A DNA stretch of 64,000 nucleotides, taken from positions 9,213,805-9,277,804 of the forward strand of contig JABAKD010000030.1 in NCBI GenBank assembly GCA_012845835.1. Reading direction: 5' to 3'. The DNA comes from Undaria pinnatifida. Taxonomy: Eukaryota > Sar > Phaeophyceae > Laminariales > Alariaceae. Positions within the stretch are counted from its first letter, which is position 1. Each line of letters opens with the position of its first letter. Below the pieces are notes generated by a model. The model made no database searches and was not told the origin of the DNA. It saw only the letters and a program-made list of their open reading frames with translations. Both the position numbers and the translations under genes were made by a program. Of the stretch, positions 1 through 10,485 are shown piece after piece.

Positions 1-598
1 CCCTCCATAAAAGTTGCGCAAAAAGGACGTGATTGAGAGAAGGGGAAAGTGACGGATGGTACCAAGAGGTTGTTGAGGTGCTACATACATGTGTGTGAAA
101 CATACGCCATTAAAAAAATCGGGTTTTGTCGGGAATGGTTTTGCGCATAGGCATATGTGAAGGTAGGTGTTGGTGCACTGCATAGAGGAATTGGAAAGAC
201 GAAACAAGACGCAAATAAGGATATTGTGTATAGTAGGGAGAACTGTGGTGTTGTGTATTGGCGAGTAATAGACGGGAAGAAAATAGAAAGAAAACCGCGG
301 TTGAAAAAAATAAATAAACCGTGGATAAAACGTACTGACAGCTGTATGTAAAGAAGCTCAATTGGCAAAGTTTAAAGGTAGTAGCCAGACTTTAGCTCAA
401 TCCGGCGAAGGATTCGGACGGCATGACTTGCGCCGCGAGCGCTCAAGGATGGGAGACGAATTCCGTTTGTTTATTAAATGGAAAAATCCTACCGCAACTG
501 CAGGAAAGAAACAAAACGCCAATTAGAGCAGTCAGACCAAGTCCCTGACATTAAGGTACGCGAAAAAAAAATGCAAAACCCACGCCGGAAGTCAAACC
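1..598. other. intergenic DNA, nothing recognised
   Basis: Short open frames on both strands show no recognisable domain, no splice-consistent continuation and ordinary A-rich composition. I see no gene here. Confidence 0.4.
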
Positions 599-835
599 AT
601 TCATCTATTATTATAGCAGCAGCATCGGCGGGGGCTGAGGCGGCCGATGGCCCATCGAGGAAGTGCGGCACAGCAGCAGTAGTGTCTACAGCAGCAGCCG
701 TCTGGCAAGGGAGAGGGGGCACACACACTAGCTCGGCGAGCTCAAGACCACAGACAGTCGTTTTTTTTTTTTACAAACGTAATCACAGGAGACACCAACA
801 GCGGAAGCAGCAGCACAGCAGCTACACAACACAAA
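599..835 (+). repeat. dispersed CAG-rich repeat, copy 1
   Basis: This stretch is a diverged copy of 4090-4360. Shared blocks include the GGCCGATGGCCCA / GGGCGATAGCCCA segment, GTGTCTACAGCAGCAG, CACACACA..AGCTCGGCGAG and CTCAAGACCACAGA, all in the same order and orientation. The CAG runs make it look coding in several frames, but no protein family is recognisable. Confidence 0.6.
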
Positions 836-865
836 AAAAACACGATTTTATAAAAAAACAAGGGC

Positions 866-1010
866 TCCGCATGGTCGCTGGCATTCGCCGGCGCCCATGC
901 TTCGGGTAGGGCAGGGCAGCACTTCGACATCTTAAGGTGTAGCTGTCCGATTTGCAATGCATTGAACTTTAAAGTAATGCCAAAAGTTTAATACGAACAT
1001 GGGATTATGA
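866..1010 (+). repeat. dispersed repeat with GCCCATGCTTCGGGTAGG core, copy 1
   Basis: The block CCCATGCTTCGGGTAGGGCA and its surroundings recur at 49979-50125, followed in both places by GTAATGCCAA and a diverged AGTTYRATAC motif. It is a dispersed repeat of unknown class. Confidence 0.55.
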
Positions 1011-1689
1011 AAGTCATGATTTGACAGAAAAAAAACGTAATATTATACAACAAAGAAGGCAAGGATAGGCGAAACACACTATTACTATGTTAAATGCGCC
1101 GTCAAGTAAAAGTTGGCGTCTATCAAACAAAAATACCGAAAAGAGTATTATTGAGAACCTGCGTCGCCTCTAGGCGAAACGAAAAAGGCCTTGGCATTGA
1201 TGAAGAGACTGCACTGCTGTCCCCGTGGCAATGGAGGTTCGAAGTCGACAGGATGCAAAGTCGGTTTGCATCAAACGTCGACATGGGGCCATGTCTGTCA
1301 GCCGGCGAGGTTTTGGAAGAAGATTGCTTTGTTTGTTACGTGAAGGCTGTCGCATTGATTGGTCTGCGTGGTTGCGAGCGAGGAGGAAAACGAAGAAGAG
1401 GAGGGCGGTCTCTCGTTGCGCCGGCGTTGTCTAAGATAGGTGCGGGGGTGGCTTTGGTCGTACGGGAGGTTGGCGTAGCGCTTCTTCTCTGTTTTTTCTC
1501 GAGAAGGCGGGATATGTGTGTCTGCTATCTTTGCTTCGTGGGTGCTTTCACGTTGTCGAAATCGGACGCGTCCCCTCAATACATAATATCCGGAGTGTCT
1601 CTACCATGACGACTGCTGATGGTGCCGTGCGTATTTCCCAGAGACTGGCATATTATTTACTTGTAGAAATAACCATATATATACCTTTC
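1011..1689. other. intergenic DNA; unsupported open frame
   Basis: A 171-codon open frame occupies 1094-1609 on + but has no recognisable domain. The opposite strand and the other frames are also open over much of it. I do not call it a gene. Confidence 0.3.
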
Positions 1690-2034
1690 TTTGCAAGATT
1701 TTTCTTTCTTCATCCCATTTATCATCCCCGCACCATTCTCGCGCTCCCTCCCAGTAGTAACTCAGATCCGGGGTCACATAGCGGGCCCTCCTCCTCCCTC
1801 CCCACTTCGGCACGTGCTTTCATTTTTACCGCGAGGAAAATCGAGCATTTTCTTCCCTCGTCGACTCGCGTCGAATTGTACCTAGCAGGCGCTCTCAGCA
1901 GTTGATCTCTTTTTTTGATTGCATTTTTGCAAATTGGGTCATATTCATTGTGGTGGGTGTCGAACTCAAGGACAACCAAACGTTGGAGGTATTCGAGGGT
2001 GAAACCACTAGACCACCGGGGCGGCCGGCTGACA
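1690..2034 (-). mobile_element. tRNA-derived SINE (family A), full-length copy
   Basis: Read on the minus strand from about 2034, it begins with a tRNA-like head. The A-box-like GGTGGTCTAGTGGTTTC lies at 2012-1996, and the B-box-like GAGTTCGACACCC lies near 1956-1970. An unrelated body follows, and the element ends in a T-rich stretch (A-rich on the element strand) near 1690-1712. The body recurs without the head at 52062-52290. Polymerase III box spacing like this is the hallmark of tRNA-derived SINEs. The exact ends are uncertain. Confidence 0.6.
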
Positions 2035-2139
2035 ATTGATTAAAACAAAACAGGACCTTTGCATAGGGTTCAAAATCGTGTTGGCAGAAAAATCAAATTT
2101 GCAGGAAGCAGCTGAAAGGTCAAGAAACAGGCAATATTT

Positions 2140-2510
2140 TAGTTGTTGTTGTTCTCGCATTAACTCGCACAATCCAGTTCGTGGTCACAGGACTGGTTCC
2201 AGTCACTCTGGAGCAGAGGAATACCCTAGGGAAAAACACAAACAACCCAAGGTGGTACACGCATAAATAAATCACAGCTGACGCAATTCATGCTTCCACC
2301 AGAAACATATAAAAGTGAGATCGGGAGTCAGTATACGATGTGCCAGGTCCATACCGGTGCATACGTCTCATTACTCGCGCCTGGGAAAACCGACTATACC
2401 GCTTGCCACCCAAGAAAGACTACCACGTATATATCACACGTAGTATCTATCACTACGCATACGCACAACAGACGCAAGTCAATTGGAAAAAAGAAACAAA
2501 GGACAAAGAA
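2140..2510 (+). repeat. dispersed repeat family B, copy 1
   Basis: It shares TTAACTCGCA, CTGGAG..GAGGAATACCC, AACATATAAAAGTGA, GATGTGCCAGGTCCATAC and CCGACTATACCGCTTGCCACC with 14660-15090 (direct) and 16640-16965 (inverted). The three copies keep the same block order, so this is one transposed unit of about 350 bp and not coincidence. Its class is unknown. Confidence 0.7.
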
Positions 2511-3494
2511 GAAAAAGGAAATGAAATGGGTGCATGGGGCCAAGAAAAAGAAGAGAAAAATAAGTTTTGGGGGGTCTACTGGCGAGGCTGCCACCAGAAC
2601 GGGATGTCACATGTCACGTGGTCTTTCGACGGTCTACAGCAGTAGTACTACGAACGACTTCCGATACACCCACCGAAGCACGGACTACCGGCCAATTACG
2701 CGATCGACAGCTGGCAGTGATTGTCACGTGTCTCGGTGTTGGGGGGCCCTACCCTGCCTCTTGTTGGCTCTTGAGAGTGATGCGTGTACGACTAAACTTG
2801 CCAACGAACGGCACTCGCACTGCACTTTGAGCTATCTGCTGTAGTTCTGGTTGCTACTTGTTGCTGCATTATGTGCTAGACGTTTCGCCCTTCGGCTACT
2901 GCTGTACACCTGCTGTTGTGTGTTTGCCAATGTCGTCAGTTGGCGTTCATGCTCGTCGTACATACTGCTGTTCTCACCGAGTACGTGCGGGTTTCCTCGT
3001 ACCTCAACCGTACGACGACGAGCTCAAAAACAGAAGGGAGGTGACATGAAATGGCATGGACAATGGCCACAAGCGAGCACAGCGGGATAGTTCTCTGCGA
3101 ATCAACCGCATTCGTTCATGCCTACAGCAGAGGCTGCCTGGAGTGTCAGCGGCCGTGCTAAAGCCAGGGACAAAGGCCGAAGAGACGGCTCTACCTGCTT
3201 GGTTTTGTCTCGAAATTCTGTTACGTGAAAGTATCATGATTTGGGAGTTATTTTGTCACGAAACGTCTTGCCGTCGGTAATTTGTGTCACGAAGTTGTTG
3301 GATATCGTCGGTAAGTTGTGTCACGTGTTAGGTGAACCCACACTAAAAAATTGAATTTCCAGCTGGCAAAACGAGCAGAAACAAAAGCAATAAAATGCCG
3401 AGCAAGAAACCAAACGAACTAGTAAAGAAGTACAGCAAAGAAACTAACGCTCGAGAGTATGCCACCGCAAAATTCCAAACATTATCACGTACCG
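2511..3494. other. intergenic DNA, nothing recognised
   Basis: There are only short open frames. TACAGCAGTAGTAC and similar motifs near 2635 are part of the low-complexity background of the whole window. Confidence 0.4.
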
Positions 3495-3770
3495 TTTGAA
3501 AATGATGCCAATTTTGTAAATCATTCAGGCGTTGCAGCCATTAAGATTCGACAATTTTTCCAAAATTCCTCCTCGACACTCGCTCGTCTCGCTCGGCACC
3601 CGTCCGCGTTCACGTCGATGTGCGGAACGGACACAGCAGGGCGAGGGGCGTTGGAGCCGCCCCCTGAAGGCGGCGCTCGAGCCAAGCCATATTCGACCGA
3701 GAATTCTAGTTCCGCGAATCGCATACTTAGTCCGAGACAAAAAAACTCCTGACCAAAGTCCATGACACCA
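3495..3770 (+). repeat. dispersed repeat family C, copy 1
   Basis: It matches 59126-59465 in the same orientation. Shared blocks are GAAAATGATGCCAATTT, GTGCGGAACGGA, GGGCGAGGGGCGTTGGAGCC, GACCGAGAATTC and AAAAACTCCTGACC. The overlapping 70-100-codon frames on both strands come from the repeat and are not genes. Confidence 0.7.
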
Positions 3771-4089
3771 AGGAATGACTCGATATTCAAGGAATGATTT
3801 TATATATATTTATGTGTAAAACATCAGCTGTGAGTACGACCGATTGAATGATTGAAACTCAACTTTGCAAGCTGCGCGGCATATGGTTATAAAAAAAACA
3901 CTAAAAAAGGCGGAAATAATACTAAAAACTGCACAGATCCACAGAGACATCTGGCTATGTACGCAGCTATGGCATGCGAAGAAACCTATGGGACTCAGTA
4001 CGGGAACATGAGAGTTGTGACAAATTCACGAACGGCATAGATCAGCTCAACAAACACAGCACACTTTAGGAACATGCACAGAAGAGAGT

Positions 4090-4360
4090 GAGAGCAGCAC
4101 CAGCAGCAGCAACACACAGTAGCGGTGGCGGCGGCGGGCGCAGAGGCGGGCGATAGCCCAGCAAGGAATTACGGCGCCGCAGCAGCAGTGTCTACAGCAG
4201 CGGCCATACGGCAGGAGGTCCTAGGAGGAAAAACACACACAGCACTAGCACTGGCTAGGCGAGATCAAGACCACAGAAAGCCGATCTTTGATTTTTAGAA
4301 GCAAACGCAGTAGTCACCAACAGCAGCAGCAGTAGCAGCGGCACTACCACAGCAGTACAA
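4090..4360 (+). repeat. dispersed CAG-rich repeat, copy 2
   Basis: Second copy of the unit at 599-835, more CAG-expanded, with runs of CAGCAG at both ends. Confidence 0.6.
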
Positions 4361-4749
4361 CAGCAGTGGAGCAATACGTACCGATCAATCCACAACGAAC
4401 GGCACAGAGAGGTACGGCTGGAGCGCTGGAGCTGGGTGGGATTTGCATTTTCTTACGATTCTCCATTCTCCACCATCCGGGGGAGCGCGCGAGCCGTCCC
4501 CTGGAGAGGCTTTTCATGCCCCCCGCTTGCGGAGTTGGGACTTATAGACACGCCTAGGTCAGGCAGGGTCGGCCGTTGTGTCGCCGGGGACACCGAGAGC
4601 TGATATGTGGAGCGAACGTGGCACAGGCGTGCGGTCGCTAGGGGCCGGGTGGCGAGCGGTAGAGCGGAGAGTGGTGAGTGTAGTGTTTTAAGAGTGGGGC
4701 GAATTGTCCCGCTTGCACGGGAGCGTTCACACGTAATATTATTTAGGCA
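4361..4749. other. GC-rich spacer before the pogo-like element
   Basis: Nothing recognisable. The spacer ends at the TA (4750-4751) used as the target site by the adjacent transposon. Confidence 0.4.
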
Positions 4750-4751
4750 TA

Positions 4752-6179
4752 CAGTAGGGGTCCCGGTTTAGCGGTTCCCTGTTTAGCGGTTGGACCCGAT
4801 TTAGCGGTTCAAAATTCTGCTGACACCGCGGTACCCCGCTTTAGCGGTTATACAACCGCTAAATCGGATTGTTACCGGTTTAGCGGTTGTTTGGGGTCAT
4901 TTCGGCTGGAATAGCGGTTGTGTACATACCCCGGGGAACGACGGGTCACTTTCTGCTGCAAACCTCGCCGGCACTCACACACACTTTCACAGCAGTATAC
5001 AAACGGCCTACCCACTGCGGTTCGCAGCTACCCGTTCAGAACCATGCCGTGCGCGGCGTTAGAATTCTGCAAGTTCCCGCACATGACACCGGGTGCAACC
5101 GATGGGCATCTGTGTCGCGGTGAGTGTGGCTGCCCTCGATGCACTTAGTGTCGGCGTCCGACTGGCGATAGAGGGGGGCGGCGTGCAAGACAAGGAGATG
5201 TGCGAGATACTGATCCATCTCAACATCACCCCTGGCAAGCCTGCCCACCCGGCAGCCATCGAAGCGGTTCGGGAGTGGGCAGGGTTGGAGGAGCAGGAAG
5301 AGATCGCCGAAGCTCTGATGCAAGATGCGAAGGACTCGATTCTTCACGTGGTGAACGACACCTGCGGCAAGGACAAAGGTCCTTCTGAAGACGAGCTAGA
5401 CGAGGGGTTCGAGAGTCCGGAAGAAGTTTCCTTGATGGCGCCACCGCCGTACTCGGAAATCTCGTCGCTTTTTGGGCAGCTAGAGCAGTACGCAGAGTCG
5501 TGTGGTATATCAGAGGCAGGGTGCTATCTTCGCAAGGCGAAGATGTCCTTTTTCGCAGCGCATGCCTCTAAGCCAGCAAGGCAGACGGATATCCGCGCCA
5601 TGTTTTCTAAGACGTAGTCGAGTGTACAGCAGTACTCTCCGAGGTTCCTGTAGAGTACGAAGTGTGAAGTACGAGTACACCACACTTTTTTTGTTTTGTG
5701 TTTCCTTAGAGTGTTTCAAGTCCAAACTCCGGGGCACACGCTGCGGTTTGTAGCAAGACGAGCAGGAGCGTACAGCAGTAGAAGGGGGGTTCCAGCAGGT
5801 GTTATGTGCACGTACAGTATGTTACCCGGATGCGGGTACACACAGGTGGTGGTTCTCTTCGCGATGCTTGATACGTTTCACCTAAGTTTTAATGTCTATC
5901 CCGCACTACCGCTGCTGTATTCGTACTACTGGTCCCGCGGCAATCATGCTGTACTGCTATATTCAGCAGCCACACATGACGCTATCTAGTTTTGATCGCA
6001 ATGGCAACGCTACTTTCATTCCCAGTATATGGGCTTTTACCTGGTTTAGCGGTTGTAAACCGCTAAATTGGGACCCAGAATAGCGGTTATTAACCGCTAA
6101 ACCGGTTTACCGGGCGGTCCCGGTTTAGCGGTTATTTCGCCCTTTGGCACTAGGGACCGCTAAACCGGGACCCCTACTG
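4752..6179 (+). mobile_element. pogo/Tigger-like DNA transposon, internally deleted
   Basis: The element is 1,428 bp. It starts CAGTAGGGGTCCCGG and ends with the exact reverse complement, and the inverted match runs through about 24 bp into the first TTTAGCGGT. TA flanks both ends (4750-4751 and 6180-6181), as expected of the Tc1/mariner-pogo superfamily. The subterminal zones (4766-4920 and 6047-6170) carry about 13 copies of TAGCGGT or its complement, some as inverted pairs, and these look like transposase-binding sites. Only a transposase C-terminal fragment is coded inside (5102-5617), so it is probably a non-autonomous derivative. The ends and TA duplication are seen directly; the superfamily assignment is inference from end sequence and the C-terminal tail. 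Confidence 0.8.
5102..5617 (+). CDS. pogo/Tigger-type transposase C-terminal remnant
   Basis: A 171-residue open frame from the ATG at 5102 to the TAG at 5615-5617. I see no DDE catalytic core and no helix-turn-helix DNA-binding domain. The middle is acidic (PSEDELDEGFESPEE). A predicted helical stretch of the FGQLEQYAESCGISEAG type follows, and the protein ends RQTDIRAMFSKT. Pogo and Tigger transposases commonly end in a Q-x-x-I/L-x-x-F-F-like tail, and the fly Pogo protein is known to bind PCNA through such a PIP box. Here QTDIRAMF keeps Q, I and the final F but has M where an aromatic is usual. The flanking inverted repeats support the assignment. It may be untranslated. Confidence 0.55.
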   Translation: MGICVAVSVAALDALSVGVRLAIEGGGVQDKEMCEILIHLNITPGKPAHPAAIEAVREWAGLEEQEEIAEALMQDAKDSILHVVNDTCGKDKGPSEDELDEGFESPEEVSLMAPPPYSEISSLFGQLEQYAESCGISEAGCYLRKAKMSFFAAHASKPARQTDIRAMFSKT

Positions 6180-6181
6180 TA

Positions 6182-6332
6182 ATTACTGTGGATACCAGGC
6201 CCTATTTCCTGGATTGTACCGCCTCCTTATCACTTTAATCCTTTAAGACTGATCCTGGTTCCTGGTTCCTGGAGGCAGACTCTGAGGTGTTCCCTCATCG
6301 TTAACCCTTGAGAGTGGTGCGGTTGCGCACAT
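6182..6332. other. spacer between pogo-like and LTR elements
   Basis: 151 bp of unremarkable sequence. The last five bases (6328-6332, CACAT) are the left target duplication of the LTR element. Confidence 0.5.
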
Positions 6333-6616
6333 TGTTGATTTGGGATTTTCAATATGACAGTTACGTATCATTTTTGTGCCGGTTCGGGCTTCTGGACTAT
6401 TATTGGGCGCCTAGTAGTGCCTGGTTGGCGTTCTTGATGGTAGCCTGCTGTGCGCTCCCGCTCGCGGGAGCTCCCTCTTCTCGGAGGTCTTACGCACGAG
6501 TTCTCTTCTCGAGGGTCTCACGCATGAGTTCTCTGCTCGACTTGCTTGCCTCTACCCTGTGGTTGGGCGAAGTAATACTATTACTTGAAATCTATCCCGC
6601 TTGGAGCTAACGAACA
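6333..6616 (+). repeat. 5' LTR of the 2.9-kb non-autonomous element
   Basis: 284 bp, TG..CA. It carries the 4-bp CTTG that is missing from the other LTR, and the inverted GCTCCCGCTCGCGGGAGC hairpin in its middle. Confidence 0.8.
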
Positions 6617-8973
6617 CTCTAAAGCGAACCAATTCGGTCTACCCTCATGAGGGGTCTACGGGTCAGCAGTATTGGAACAGGGCCGTGCTTTCATCGAAGC
6701 TTGGTGGGGAAGGAAGGGCCATGTTTGTGGAGCCAACCTTTTTCGAGATCAGCGGAGACGAGCAGCAAGGTGCAAGGAGGAGTCCGGTGGGGAGAAATAG
6801 AGAGCCACCGCTGGTATGGCAGGGAGAGACGCTGTACTGCCATCGTCGGAATTCTTCGATGGTGGAAGAGCGAGGGCAGCTTGATACGCAAGTTGTCTTC
6901 GGACCCATAGATGATGTTTTTGTGGAGATGTCGTTTTCAGGGAGAAACCACTGCTGCTGTAGACTGTGTACAGCAGTAGTGGCTAAAGCCCTACGGTGAA
7001 GCATGACTGTAGGCAGGGAGTAGCAGCAGCATACGTCCAAGGTGATAGCGTGACCTAGGACACCCCCACGGTATACCGCGGACAGGGGGGTTAACAGCAA
7101 CAGCTAAAGCCCTATGGCGGAAGTACAGCCGTAGGCAACCTCGCCGTATATTGCGAGCGGGGGATTCTTAGTTGCAAGGCATTTATTTTGTTATATATTT
7201 GCCGTGCACCCTCTACCTCAGAATGTTGGTTGTGGAGGCAGCAGGTATATCTTCATTTTCCGCGAGAAGTCCCATGGCCGCCAGCTATGTGCTTCCTGCT
7301 GCTGGTAACAATGATAGGAATGGACGTGGGTTGATCTTGGGCTGTCTGCAGCAGTACCATTTAACGATATAGGAATTCGTCCGGGCAACAAGTCGAGCGG
7401 CATGGCCGCACGCACTCCATGACATGCAGCAGCAACAGCAGCAGCGGGCGAGGTCATGGAAGGAGCAGATCGGTTCATAATTTCGCCAGCCGAAGCTTTA
7501 TGGTTCGGCAACATCGCGGGGCGCGGGGGGGGGACAGGTCTGATCAAAGTGGTGAATATATTTTTACGATGGATTCCTTTTTCGATCGAAATATTGCTTT
7601 TGGTCGAATATGATGTTTATATATTTTTGGCAAGAGTGGAGACCCGTGAATAGTAGGCGATTTATTTGCGGTTAGAGTGGAGACCCGCAGATAGTATCAT
7701 CTAAGATTCATCCTGGATGGTATACGTAGCCATTTTTACCTGGTTGTTCTGAAGTGTGTTTTCATGTTCAAATCAAACAGTCTTTGTAAATCCGAAAAAC
7801 TTGTTACTTCTAGTGTTTTTTGTGGTGTAGACAGGACCAGAAGGGAACTGGTGGAGCTGATATACATACAATAACGCTTTGGAGAAAAGGGTACGTAGGT
7901 GCACCACATTGATAGGTGTACCGCTGATATGTGGTATTGATGGTGGCACAGATTGTACTGGACTTTTCGGGTATCTTTTGTTTTGGCAGTAGTCTTCTGA
8001 CTGATTGCAAAATAGAAGTGGGCATATTCATGATTGATTGGTTGTTTTACCAACAGTTTCATTGCGAATGCCTGTTCGCAAAGGAGAAGTGAAACACGAA
8101 ATGTGTTTGCGATGGCCGAATAGTTTGCGTAGCTGAGAGGGCTTGAGCTGTTCGTATCGACAGTGTCGGCATTTCAATTGTTCCTTTATTCGATTATTTG
8201 GAGCTATAGCAAATCAAAGCCAAAATTTAAAAGGAGAGTATTTTCGGTTTTATAATGGTTTGTGAATGGCCAATATTTCGGGTAATTACGCTTGTTGACG
8301 AGGATTGGTTACACTGGCTTATAGGTCTTGCTGTCATCTCTTGTTTGTAGTTGCCTACGTGTGTTGATGAGATGGATGGGGCATCCTTGTGACCGTACAG
8401 TACAGGACATACTGGTCTCACATGAGAGAGAGGATGCAAAGTCCAATTAGTCATTGAATTACCGATGTTGATTTTCCGAACTTGATGGATGGTTGCAATC
8501 TTGTTTGGGAATTCGAAGGATGAGATATTTAAGAATTTGATTTAATGCTCAAGCAAGTTTTTGCATTTGTTTTGCAATGAAAAACGGGGTGGCTTGTGGA
8601 TGGTCGGATACTCTTTGTATCGGGGAGGGTGTAGGCTAATTTTCGCGTCGGATAAAATCTGTGTTTGCGGACAAGAATCTATGCTATATTGTTTCACCGA
8701 TGTGATCTGTGTATCTATGGCGGTAGTAGGGGATAACGGGAGACCTTTGGCCGGGTGACCTTGCGACCTCTGGCATTTTATCTGTCGCATTAGTTTTTGG
8801 CCTGATGGCGCGGCTGTTGTAATCTCTTCTTGTGATTACTATGGTTGTAAGTGGGAGTATGGAAGAGGTATTCGCTCATGGGGATGAGTTTTCTCTTGCC
8901 ATTTTGGTTGTTTTAGGTAATGGAATTGAGTCAATTGTTGGTTCGTCGCTGTCTTGTGAAGAATCCGGGAGGG
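6617..8973 (+). other. interior of the non-autonomous LTR element
   Basis: Open frames of 132 (6601-6999 +) and 145 codons (6663-7100 -) overlap each other and match no family I recognise. The rest, particularly 7640-8970, is T-rich and non-coding. Two diverged blocks of GCCCTA(C/T)GG near 6988 and 7110 form a short internal duplication. Confidence 0.5.
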
Positions 8974-9253
8974 TGTTGATTTGGGATTTTCAGTATGACA
9001 GTTACGTATCATTTTCGTGCCGGTTCGGGCTTCTGGACTATTATTGGGCGCATAGTAGTGCCTGGTTGGCGTTCTTGATGGTAGACTGCCGTGCGCTCTC
9101 GCTCGCGGGAGCTCACTCTTCTCGGAGGTCTTACGCACGAGTTCTCTTCTCGGAGGTCTCACGCATGAGATCTCTGCTCGACTTGCCTCTACCCTGTGGT
9201 TGGGTGACGTAATACTATGACTTGAAACCTATCGCGCTTGGAGCTAACGAACA
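8974..9253 (+). repeat. 3' LTR of the 2.9-kb non-autonomous element
   Basis: 280 bp, TG..CA, followed directly by the CACAT target duplication. Confidence 0.8.
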
Positions 9254-9548
9254 CACATAACCCAACTCGGTGCGTCTCCACACCTCCATCCAAGAAAGAG
9301 AAACCTGCTAAGGGACTACCTTCCCACAATTGGCTTCAATATTAAAATACACTCCAGCTGTGAGATCGAAGATAAGATTCGCCGAAAGACTCATATTTGC
9401 AAGCTGTGTGTGATACTCCGATCGCGCGTATTACTGGGTGCTGTAAGGGTATAGGGCGGGGGACACAGAGTGTCCCCTGCAGGACTGCCTATTGAGCAGG
9501 TCCTCGATGAGTACTCACTTACCCCTAACAAATAACGCCAACATATCA
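9254..9548. other. spacer with a perfect small hairpin
   Basis: It contains ACACTCCAGCTGTGAGATCGA..TTTGCAAGCTG (9348-9405), a block also found near 3826, 47147 and 60768. At about 9456-9475 there is a hairpin, GGGGACAC-AGA-GTGTCCCC. No gene is visible. Confidence 0.5.
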
Positions 9549-9613
9549 TACGAAAACGGCCAATTACCTATCAAAGCAGATAATTGCAGGCCTTTCAAGG
9601 CCGTACCTTAACA
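9549..9613 (+). repeat. 65-bp direct repeat, left copy
   Basis: It contains ACGAAAACGGCCAATTA, AGATAATTGCAGGCCTTTCA and GGCCGTACCTTAAC. The same blocks stand at 12675-12744, at the broken 3' end of the Ty3 integrase. The pair brackets the Ty3-derived segment. Confidence 0.75.
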
Positions 9614-10485
9614 CTAGACCACCCTGATGAGCCGCATATGCAGAAATATGGGAGATTCGGGGAAACTCCGGTTCTACGAACTAGACTGGAGTCGAAGATG
9701 CGGCTCCTCAAAACCCACTCCCACACCTCTAACGGCCTGGCTATGGAGCCAGGAAAACGCGAAGAAAAGCAATTGGAGAAAACGCAAACCCTACAACAAG
9801 GCAAACCACCCATGAAAATCCTGTCGACTACCGCCGGTGTGGCGGGGGGGGAACAGAAAATACTTGACAGCAAACGAACCTCAGAAAAGGCACTTGGCAA
9901 GGCAAACCTTTGTCGAAAGGAAGGGGAACACAGGCGCTAATACAAGGGAGGAGTCATGCCAAAAACCTCCAGCGGACCGTTGGCATGACGGGGGTTAGAT
10001 GAGGAAACGACAAATACTCGGGATGGAAGGTGACACCACCTACAGCCCCGCGAGGGGGAGAAATGTTTAGCCGAAATAAGTAGAACAAACACAAAAAAAA
10101 AAAAGATAACACACTGTCACATATATAGCCCTGTACCACGCTATGCGCGAACAGGGTACCCGGGTCGCCCCTCGGCTCTGGGCTGAGCAGGGCATCGGCA
10201 GGGCGAAATTGGACAAACACTAAAAAACGGCAGTCCTGCGCCTCAGATAGCGGTGTGAACACCCGGGCCCTCCTGGCCCGGCACAGGGCGGGGGGGGTGC
10301 CAGCAGGACCAAGGGAAAAAATGCTAGAACTGCCCCACACCCAGTAACAAAAAAAAAAGCTCGAAACACCACGATGAAAAGCGACGAGTCTCACCCCTGT
10401 TGAGGATGGTGGCATATACCTCATAAGGGCTTGTAGGCTGCATAATCCTTCCTCTCCGATTCCGGATATCGGCTTAGGTGGGCTA

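Larger units (their letters stand above)
6333..9253 (+). mobile_element. non-autonomous LTR retroelement (LARD/TRIM-like)
   Basis: Two direct repeats of 284 and 280 bp begin TGTTGATTTGGG and end AACGAACA, giving canonical TG..CA termini. They are flanked by CACAT at 6328-6332 and again at 9254-9258. This is an LTR element of 2,921 bp with a 5-bp target duplication. The LTRs differ at roughly 16 sites plus one 4-bp indel (about 94% identity by my alignment), so the insertion is not recent. The 2.36-kb interior (6617-8973) has no protease, reverse transcriptase or integrase motif. No TGG-initial primer-binding site follows the 5' LTR, and the purine tract before the 3' LTR (CCGGGAGGG) is weak. 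It must have depended on another element's enzymes. Confidence 0.8.

Noticed and set aside
1094..1609. 171-codon plus frame
   Set aside because: No domain, other frames open too, and no splice-consistent neighbour.
5036..5347. 103-codon minus frame in the pogo-like element
   Set aside because: Antisense to the transposase tail, which has the family-like C-terminus.
9625..9690. Hammerhead-ribozyme-like core (CTGATGAG ... GAAAC ... CTGGAGTC)
   Set aside because: Stem III and a GUC can be drawn, but the first pair of stem II is G/G, the GAAA is displaced, and no stem I pairing exists. CTGATGAG alone is expected about twice by chance in this window.
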